Shown one piece after another: positions 57,425 to 64,000 of a stretch of 64,000 nucleotides of DNA. The stretch is from Norana najaformis (taxonomy: Eukaryota; Annelida; Clitellata; Crassiclitellata; Hormogastridae). Made by a program: the position numbers and the translations under genes. The notes beneath the pieces are model-generated. The model saw nothing but the letters and a program-made list of their open reading frames with translations, was not told where the DNA came from and searched no databases. Within the stretch, counting starts at the first letter, position 1; every line of letters begins with the position of its first letter. The stretch lies in the NCBI GenBank assembly GCA_964023275.1, contig OZ029915.1:19321775-19385774 (forward strand). Reading direction: 5' to 3'.

Positions 57425-60400
57425 GACTGTCTACATACAGGCACTATTGCTTTTATGTAAACCAAATTGCCATGGTCATTACATAGAAATACCCAACAGG
57501 TTCAGAACCGCGATCGTTAGATTCCAGGCCAAGCAAACTATCGAACAGAAGCCGGGTTGCTGCTCGCTAAAATGTTATAAGCAATTTTATAAATGCTCGC
57601 CCATAATTATATCATATTTTCTAAATTGATATAAATTGTCTTTAGAACAGACGCTCAATAGACCAGACGAGAAAAGGCCTGACGGTCTAACCGTCGTTCT
57701 ATGGCGGACGGGATGCGCTTTGATATGCGATACCACTGTACAAGACACAGGCTGTATCTGACCTCCCGTCCACATCGACCTCAGCTCCCGGCGCAGCCGA
57801 ATTGGCAGCAGATAGGAAGTGCGACAAATATAACAGAACTACCACTTTGCCCCTTTGGTGTTTGAGACTCTCGGCCCAGTCGACCGCAGTGGCCTATTGT
57901 TCGGTGCAGTTAGGGCGCTGTCTCTCTCGCATAACCGGTGACACGAGAGAAACCAGTTATCTTCCCAACGCATTGCTATCACAATTCAACGCTTTAACGC
58001 TATTGCCTTCCACGGTACTTTTGCTCCGCCAGATCTTGACGATTTCTAGTCGTCCCAGTAGTTTTTCATTCTCCGGAGAATTTTGTAAGTCCTGATGGAT
58101 CATATATATAGCTCGGGTAAAAAATACTACTACTCTATTATTGCCAACAATATTATATATATATATATAATATATATATATATATAATATATATATAATA
58201 TATATATATGGAATCAGCAGCTAAATTTTACCAAAAGCAACAGGTAGACAGTAACAGAATATATTGAAGTTTTTAATGTGCCATGGACTAGACTACACGT
58301 TAAGTCGCATAACATGAATCTGTTCCTTTGCGTTATGTGCAAAAGGCTTATTGAATATGACATAGCTATTGTTAATCTTCACTCGGAGGATCTACTAACC
58401 GTTAAATGGACTTAACTGTCATCGAACCAACGTCATAGTATTACAAACAAGTGCGTGTGTCACGTGTTTCACAGCCCTCATGTAAGCCAACCTTGAGCTT
58501 ATCACGGACTACGTTGTGTGCACATTTTCGCAGTAGGTGGCACTTTAACAAATATAATCTTATATTAAATATAGAATATGATAGCTATTGCAAAGCGTTC
58601 AATCTATATATTGCCTTTGTACGAATCGATATAGCAGAGCTATTTCGTCTACAGTTTTTGACAGTGGAAACTAACAGTTTTTGAGGTAAAATCGATTGAA
58701 GTATTGTTGCCCATATGATTTACCCGAGTATAACCTTATACCCGAATGAAAATCCACTCGTCCAAGCAAATTTTCTGGCTGTCGTTGATTACTAACATGC
58801 CTAAGCGATTCCTATCAATTATGTTCATGACTAATACAAGTGTCTGCTTGTGACAGACATTACCAAGACCAGAGGGAGAACTGGACATTTATAATTATCG
58901 GATTTGTATAGGCGCATGCGTGCGGTTAGTTAGTTATCCAGGCACTTAATATAGAGCCTTTTTGGTACCTGACAAAAGCGCCACCTACGCTAGCTTAAAT
59001 TATGTTAAAATCATTAAGAGGAAAGCGTTCTTCATCAAGAAATTAATTAGAAGTCACTACTGACGGCCCCCTCACACAGGCAAAGCCCACCCGAAGGAAC
59101 CCCATCCAGAGACAATGACAGTGGCTCAGTAAAGAGCTCTAGAGAGCAAAAGCCATATTCGGTTAGATTACTGTCCATTTACCTGATTTAAATTACTGTT
59201 TATGCGCAGAAAATTCTTTGCATTTTATGTAGCAAATAATGCAGCAGTAAACAATGCTATCTCATGGTAATACCAAAACTTAGGACTGCAGCATACGTGG
59301 GAACTGTAACACATTTCTTATTGCGGACTCTATGTGGAGATATAGGTCAAACGCGGTAGGTCGTATAGACTACGTTGATTAGAACTTATGTGTTCTGTGA
59401 TGCATTCGTGTTTATTTATGAGTAGCAGGGTCCTAATTGCTAATCTGTGGGGGGGGGGCTTACGGTCGTTCTACGGTTGTCGATCAAAAGGAGTGAGGGG
59501 GAGGAGAATAAGCCCTGGAACGACCGTTCAAGCTCTGACGTCGGAGTCGCAGCAGCAGCAGCAGTAAAAACGGTTAATTGAATAAGGAAGCGCGGCAGCC
59601 TTTGATCGTGACCGGTTGCAATCTTAATTACGAAAGTATCGCATGTGCTTTTATCGTTGGACTGTCGTGCGTCGCTCGTTCTGACCTGCGATCAGAGAAC
59701 GCACAATTAGCTTCATATCGTTTCTACTTCTGGCCGGTAGAGAAGCCGACAAGACGGCACGCCCCTAACGGAGCCTCCGTTGCCACTGAAGACGACGCCA
59801 TTAGGCTGCTCGGAACCAGCGTGCGGACTAAATTATTGGTCACTGCTGCCACAGGTGCTCGTACCTACCGGTTACCAGATTGCAATCTAAAATTAATGTC
59901 GTCATTGCTCCGGTGCCAGCAAATGCTAAAGGACGCATGCGCCTGCGGCAGTGCTTGGATTTAAGGGCGTGTTAAGTCAGTTTTAAGTGACAGTTGACCG
60001 TTGGCCAATTAAGGGAAATGCAGTCCTAGCACCTGAGACACTAAACCAATAGACGACGTCAGTTGGACTTATTATATCGGCGTTCATTTGCTTCGCTTGT
60101 CAATACTCATACTTTATAGTCCTTAGCCAGGCTACACAACACATGCATCTCCATATCTACACACACTCATCTGGTCATATAGGGTATGTGTATATGTATA
60201 TATATATATATATATATTTTCTGAACACACAACTGAATGTAATTTCGTGCACAATGCTCTTCAGTGCACTCATTAATTTAGTAGTCTTATTTAAATTGCT
60301 CAAATTTACAGCCACCCGTTCTTCATGTATCTTATTTTTAACTTGCCACGCACACCACGCACAGTCCATTTCCATTCAATTCATCTCCCTAAAACGTCCT

Positions 60401-60537
60401 TCAGTCTGTGCAAGCCCATAATCATCTGCTATATAATATTTCTGCATATATGCAGATTTCGGCAGCAACGCTGCACAGTGAATTTCAAGAAACCCTTGCT
60501 TGGTTAGTTCAACCTTCACCTGTCCGTGTCTCTTCAT

Positions 60538-60623
<86 letters not shown>

Positions 60624-62157
60624 TGCAAAGTTTGGTTCCTAACTTAAAACTAAACTGTAAAATGTCTCTGTCAATACCTTGATGTCCTTCAGGTCTAAAC
60701 TCAAGACTCGTAAGATTCACCGTAGCCTAACTTCTTGTCTCTCTTAGCTATCGCAGTTCGACATGGCTTCTCCAACGGATTGTGATCTTTGATTACGATT
60801 TCACTTGAATCAGCTATCGACTGATGCCTCGTGCATTATGCTAGCGGCTTTATAGAAGTTATTAGAATAGAATGCATCACTCTTTAATCTGTTTAAAGTG
60901 ATCTCGTATACTAACTATGCAAACATATACTATTATTACCAGCATGCTTGTATAGACTGTCTGGTATACGTCCACTGTGGGCTATATATGATTCGAATAG
61001 ACATTTATCCATTGAAGCAACGCCGATTACTTTAATACTCTATAAATTACTGCATATATATATATATGTATGACTTTCTTTGTCGCTATGTAAATTGTGC
61101 TTTTCTGTGCTTTGGCTCATTAACGTCTGCTGTCGCCAAGTATGACGCTTATTAACGCACAGTTGATCTTGAAGACTAAACGATGTGGGTAGCGATAATA
61201 GTTTTCTGCGAAACTGAGTAGAAATTAAGGCCATCGGAGCAAAAGGTCTCTCGCCCATCGAACTGCGTTATCGCTCTACACAAAGGGCGAGAGACGAACA
61301 GACTTCCTCCCTACAGCAGGAAGTGAGAATAAGACGGATTGACAAGAGGAGGAGAAGGAGAAGGAGAAGGAGGAGGAGACTGAGCAGGAGAAGAAGGAGG
61401 TCAGGAGAAGGAAGGGACTTAGGAGCAGGAGAGTGTGTGTCACCGAAGGAAGGACAGTGGAAGAATGGGTGTGTTTTTGACGAGAGCCATTGGTGTAGCA
61501 ATTATCAGCGATCGTAAATTAGGTCATTTAATTAGTCGATGGAAGAGTTCAAGCTAAGGACGGAAAGAGGAATCGGAAGAAGGAAGGAGAAGAAGAAAGA
61601 AGAGGAAGAAGAAAGAAGAGGAAGAAGGAATAATGGAAAGGAGGAAGAAGAGAAAGGAGGAAGAAGAGGAAGACGGAAGAAGAGGAGGAAAAATAATATG
61701 AGAAACGCGGAAGAAGGATGAAGAGTAGGAAGAAGCAAAAAGAGGAAGGAGGGAGAAAGAAAGAACACATAGAAGATCAGAAGAGGAATAAACGAAGCAA
61801 GATCAGGATGAGAAATAGGATGTCTTGTAGGACAAATGAGGAGAATGAAGAGGATAGAGGAAAAGGAGGAGTAAGAGGAAGAGGAAGAGTTGTATAGTGG
61901 TGCAAAAACATATATTAGAAAGAAAAGTCTCTACCGTAATAAAATTTTGGCAATTCTTTCGCACACGTAAATGCGCAGGAATAAGAAATAGGCGCAATAT
62001 AAAGCTTCAGCGTTAGTTGCATACAATACTGATGATGATCACGACGACAACAATAACGCCGACGATGATAATGAATTATTTCCAATTCGTACTCACAAGA
62101 CACTGTCCTCTCTCCACCTGACAATCGCCCAGGCTATAGTAAAGACCGCAGGAACAC
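49662..62157 (-). CDS. Class B (secretin-family) GPCR, 3' part
   Basis: Six exons join in frame and encode the second half of a seven-helix peptide-hormone receptor of the plasma membrane. Visible parts: the end of TM4 ([12 protein letters not shown]); extracellular loop 2 with its conserved Cys (LCIN); TM5 ([19 protein letters not shown]); intracellular loop 3 ([10 protein letters not shown]...LLYR); TM6 ([17 protein letters not shown]), with the PLLG signature; TM7 ([19 protein letters not shown]), with the FQG-VA-IYCF signature; helix 8; and a tail of about 130 residues ending in an acidic stretch and EDLV. The family is certain. The ligand class (DH44/CRF, PDF, PTH-like and others) is not decidable. 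The N-terminal hormone-binding domain and TM1-TM3 lie beyond the window. It is transcribed in the same direction as ATG9, about 7 kb upstream of it. Confidence 0.92.
50180..50358. repeat. Degenerate GGTAA pentamer array
   Basis: About 180 bp of AAGGTAAGGTAAG-type units with scattered changes. On the receptor's sense strand this is a CTTACC pyrimidine-rich run, 90-270 nt upstream of the last exon's acceptor. Confidence 0.85.
50640..50765 (-). mobile_element. LINE 3'-terminus fragment(s)
   Basis: Contains TTTCTATAGCGCCGTTCAAG and, at about 50703, ACTTCTATAGCGCCGATACA followed by GCACAAGGCATCAACCGATG. Two copies of the local LINE 3' end read in reverse. Confidence 0.55.
51259..51300 (-). CDS. 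GPCR exon, TM7/helix 8 (42 bp)
   Basis: [14 protein letters not shown] between acceptor TTGTGTTCAG and donor GAG/GTAGGC, phase 0 at both ends. The near-invariant G-FVA-IYCF-N-E signature of class B receptors. Confidence 0.93.
51358..51430. repeat. (GAAT/GAAC)n microsatellite
   Basis: Tetranucleotide run of AATGAATGAATC and AACGAACGAAAG type. Confidence 0.9.
51488..51685. repeat. (CCAT)n microsatellite, about 200 bp
   Basis: CCATCCATCCGTCCGTC-type array with interruptions. The open frame across it is an artefact. It lies in the receptor intron before the 42-bp exon. Confidence 0.95.
51805..51928 (-). CDS. GPCR exon, TM6-TM7
   Basis: [20 protein letters not shown] then [16 protein letters not shown] is the class B TM6 signature. 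Acceptor TTGTGCAG; donor CAG/GTGAGC. Confidence 0.95.
53515..53600 (-). CDS. GPCR exon, end of TM5 and loop 3
   Basis: [20 protein letters not shown] then SSSQHLLY, with Arg completed at the splice. Matches the class B pattern VN-xFL...WTKLRAS...YR. Acceptor GTTAATAG; donor ACAG/GTAGTA. Phase 0 in, 2 out, fitting both neighbours. Confidence 0.88.
54250..54620. other. GC-rich segment of unknown nature
   Basis: A compositional island inside an AT-rich receptor intron, with open frames on both strands and no recognised domain. It may be part of a repeat I cannot identify. Confidence 0.35.
54685..54745 (-). mobile_element. LINE 3'-terminus fragment
   Basis: ACTTCTATAGGGCCGTTATG and GGGCATCAGCCGATG match the LINE 3' end seen elsewhere in reverse. 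Confidence 0.45.
55530..55668 (+). repeat. SINE-like repeat (GATTAC-tailed family), copy 5
   Basis: GGATCTTGACCTGGAACCGA, GACTGAGCGCCTATGAATAA, CTTTCGTTGGGGGCTGTAGA, then GGAATTACGATTAC. Very close to copy 4. Confidence 0.75.
56010..56345. repeat. Degenerate (ACAT)n array
   Basis: Over 300 bp of ACATACAT-type units with interspersed GCAT variants and two AGGCCTACAG inserts. Confidence 0.85.
57206..57275 (-). CDS. GPCR exon, loop 2 and TM5
   Basis: [20 protein letters not shown] then VLV. The first Cys is the loop-2 cysteine that bonds to TM3 in this family. Acceptor TTTTGCGCAG; donor GTG/GTAAGT. Confidence 0.88.
57322..57422. repeat. (CTA)n then (TAA)n microsatellite
   Basis: Adjacent trinucleotide runs changing from CTA to TAA. 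Confidence 0.95.
58150..58210. repeat. (AT)n microsatellite
   Basis: AT run with TAAT breaks; self-complementary. Confidence 0.9.
58215..59440. other. Receptor intron, nothing recognised
   Basis: Single-copy-looking DNA between exons of the receptor gene. No domain-bearing frame or ordered repeat. Confidence 0.4.
59449..60000 (+). other. CpG-richer island with 128-codon frame
   Basis: Begins with a run of G, then (GCA) repeats, then an open frame at 59578-59964 that is balanced in composition and CpG-rich. The protein shows no known domain. It could be an unrelated exon, an alternative receptor promoter or an old repeat. Coding status is not supported beyond openness. Confidence 0.3.
60189..60218. 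repeat. (TA)n microsatellite
   Basis: Short pure TA run. Confidence 0.9.
60540..60616. repeat. (TC)n microsatellite
   Basis: About 75 bp of nearly pure CT dinucleotide; open frames on both strands are artefacts. Confidence 0.95.
60755..60870 (+). mobile_element. LINE 3'-terminus fragment, forward orientation
   Basis: ATCGACTGATGCCTCGTGCA and GGCTTTATAGAAGTTATTAG resemble the LINE 3' terminus in forward sense. Confidence 0.5.
61330..61900 (+). repeat. 570-bp polypurine tract
   Basis: GGAGAAGGAGAAG-type repeats, broken by a mixed stretch at about 61420-61560, then GAAGAAGAGGAAG runs. On the receptor's sense strand it is a long polypyrimidine tract, roughly 200-770 nt downstream of the TM4 exon in the following intron. 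Confidence 0.9.
62097..62157 (-). CDS. GPCR exon, end of TM4
   Basis: [19 protein letters not shown], preceded by a Gly codon split across the splice, as in the GWG-P motif of class B receptors. Acceptor TATTGTAG; donor CTT/GTGAGT. Phase 1 in, 2 out, matching the next exon. Confidence 0.9.
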
Positions 62158-62227
62158 CTACAATACAATACAATACTATATAGCATTATACAGTACAGTA
62201 AGCTACAGTACATAACAGTGTATACAA

Positions 62228-63345
62228 TATGTAATGTAATGTAATCAAAAATTTATAAAGCGCCACTTCGAGGTAAACTCCTCAGAGGCGCTCCCGGCCC
62301 TACAGCCCAGAAGCACTGGGAAATAGGAAGGTCTTCAAGCGTTTGCGGAAAAGAGGGGGAGATAGACTAAGAAGTCCTGGGGTAGGTCATTAGGAAGCCC
62401 ATTCCAAAAAGCGGGACCTACCACACAAAACTTCTGCGCTGGGCCGTAGCTGTTCGGACCGATGGGACAAGCAAGTCACCCCGTACCGCCGAACGAAATA
62501 GTCTACGGCCCGGAATGGAGGAGGCCAGAACACAGAGCTCCCTAAGATCAAATGGGGCGCAACCTAAGAGGCAATTACGTACAAGAACCAGGATTTTAAA
62601 TTTTATACGCTCCTGGATAGGCAGCCAATGAAGCTCCTCTGAAATGTAAGCAGAGATGTGGCCAAGCTTAGGGATATCTCCGATCAGACGAGCAGCAGCA
62701 TGCAAGACAGATTGCAGTTGCGATATGCAGGAGAGACTCAAGCCAGCAAAGACAGCATTGCCATAGTCAATCCTGGAACAAATAAATGCATGGACCAGAA
62801 CGGTAGCAGCCTGGGTCGTAAGAGAGTGGCGGATAGTGCGCAGTTGACGCAGGTGGTAGAAACACGTTCGACAGACATTATTCACATGCTTCCTCAGGGT
62901 AAGTTCCTGATCCAAAATTACTCCTAGATCACGGACTGAGGAAGAGAAGGAGATATCAGGGAAGAGCCTAAGTAATCTGGCCAGATCAAACTTAGAAAGC
63001 TGGGCGCGGCTGCCAAACGAGATAAACTGGGTCTTACCAGGGTTCAGACGCAGACGGTTTGAGTTCAACCAGGCCTCAAGTGCTTCCGACGCCCGAAGCA
63101 TTTGGTGAACTAAAGCGACAGATTCACCTGCAGGGCCATGAATATATGCCTGGATGTCATCAGCATACTGGTGAGACACTACCCCGGTTGGAGACAGAAT
63201 AAAGCCCAGGTCAGCCGTATATAGAATAAAAAGTAAGGGAGCTAATACAGAGCCCTGAGGGAGACCCAAGGAGACCGAGGACCAATCAGAACGTGTTGAA
63301 CCAAAGATCACAAATTGAGAGCGGCCAGTTAGGAATGAACGGAAC
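62228..63345 (-). mobile_element. L2/CR1-type LINE, 3' third of ORF2
   Basis: A long minus frame holds SWFRSFLTGRSQFV, GLPQGSVLAPLLFILYTADL, the catalytic HQYADDIQAYIHG, WLNSNRLRLNPGKTQFISFG, VRDLGVILD, CSRIDYGNAVFAGL, LHWLPIQERIKFKIL, and, after a frameshift near 62430, VVGPAFWNGLPNDL and RKRLKTFLF. This is the RT palm through the C-terminus. The 3' end has a TTACATTACATTACAT tail. The RT portion is nearly intact, so it is the youngest LINE here; it is 5'-truncated at a minisatellite. Confidence 0.88.
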
Positions 63346-63352
63346 CATGAAA

Positions 63353-63461
63353 GTGCAATGCAATGCAAAGTGCAATGCAATGCAAAGTGCAATGCAATGC
63401 AAAGTGCAATGCAATGCAAAGTGCAATGCAATGCAAAGTGCAATGCAATGCAGTGCAATGC
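63353..63461. repeat. 17-bp minisatellite, 6-7 copies
   Basis: Unit GTGCAATGCAATGCAAA, almost perfect, directly abutting the 5' truncation point of the LINE. TGCAATGCA-like sequence continues, more loosely, to about 63560. Confidence 0.92.
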
Positions 63462-63623
63462 ATTACTGTACAATGCATTAAAATACTATAGGTATTATGC
63501 GTACCAAACAGTACAAAACATGACAGAGCCATGCAATGCATTGCAGCAACACAATGCAGTGTAACCTATTGTAATACAATACTATACATCATACGATCAA
63601 AGTAATATAGGATTCAGTCATGC

Positions 63624-63938
63624 GTGACGACCAGATTTAAAAGCAAACCTCTCAAAAGAGCTAGAACATGGCTGTCTAAAAATCTAAATATGCGCGTCTT
63701 AATTCAAGCTACAGATGTTTTCGGAGCTGTTTCTGGCGGATCAGGTAAGGTTTTTATTGGGATAGTCTTAATTAACAAAGACGGTCCAATGCGCACGAAA
63801 TCACGCTTTGGTCGAACGATGGTTGCGACAAGTAGGTCCGCTCAAGTTTCAGATGTAGAGATTGCTGACTGTCTCGAAACATATAAGAATAGACATCTAG
63901 ACCTTGAGGAATACAAAGTGCCCCGTGGTGTATTCTAA
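63624..63938 (+). other. 104-codon open frame, unrecognised
   Basis: Starts MTTRFKSKPLKRARTW and ends VPRGVF; contains VSGGSGKVFIGIVLINKDG. Composition is protein-like, but I recognise no domain, and there is no flanking splice partner or promoter. It may be chance or part of an unknown element. Confidence 0.25.
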
Positions 63939-64000
63939 AGTAAATAAGTAAGTAGATTTTTATTAATGTAAGGACAAACGCTCACATTTTACTAAATAGA

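Noticed and set aside
60376-60720. Frames with (RE)n or (LS)n runs
   Set aside because: Produced by the (TC)n microsatellite.
61539-61770. Lys/Glu/Arg-rich and Phe/Ser/Leu-rich frames
   Set aside because: Translations of the polypurine tract; no coding signal.
63329-63541. Open frames made of HCIAL/MQCKVQCNAK repeats
   Set aside because: They are translations of the 17-bp minisatellite on both strands.

Overview
The window is animal nuclear DNA: AT-rich, with split genes, long introns and many LINE, SINE and DNA-transposon remains. The two host genes and the mix of repeats fit a bilaterian invertebrate, plausibly a mollusc or another lophotrochozoan. The species cannot be fixed from the sequence.

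Two host genes lie head to tail on the minus strand. The first, about 9.2-42.6 kb, is a complete ATG9 (autophagy lipid scramblase). I traced 19 coding exons. Splice phases agree at every junction and the joined frame is open for 808 codons, close to the 839 residues of human ATG9A. One intron uses a GC donor. The second, about 49.7-62.2 kb and running off the right side, is the 3' part of a class B (secretin-family) G-protein-coupled receptor. Six exons run from the end of TM4 to an acidic C-tail; its 5' exons are outside the window.

The most striking feature is a pair of near-identical DNA transposons of 2624 and 2623 bp, at 34801-37424 (minus) and 45054-47676 (plus). Both have CACTGGCC ends, imperfect terminal inverted repeats of about 125 bp, 3-bp target duplications (TTT and TCA), a TATA box, a polyA signal and an intact intronless 567-codon gene. 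The protein belongs to a widespread but poorly characterised invertebrate family. The ends suggest kinship with the CMC (CACTA/EnSpm-Mirage-Chapaev) group. The copies differ at 12 residues, one of which changes a probable catalytic Asp to Asn in the first copy. That copy sits in sense orientation inside ATG9 intron 1; the other lies between the two genes.

By region: 1-9 kb is intergenic DNA with a piggyBac remnant carrying a nested Harbinger-like MITE, plus LINE and SINE pieces. 9-43 kb is ATG9, whose introns hold a 763-bp MULE-like element, two pogo-like non-autonomous elements, L2/CR1-type LINE fragments, tRNA-derived SINEs, a hairpin and a foldback element. 43-49.6 kb is the intergenic gap with LINE and SINE pieces and the second transposon copy. 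49.6-64 kb is the receptor gene, with large simple-repeat tracts (CCAT, ACAT, TC and a 570-bp polypurine run) and a well-preserved LINE reverse-transcriptase fragment ending against a 17-bp minisatellite.
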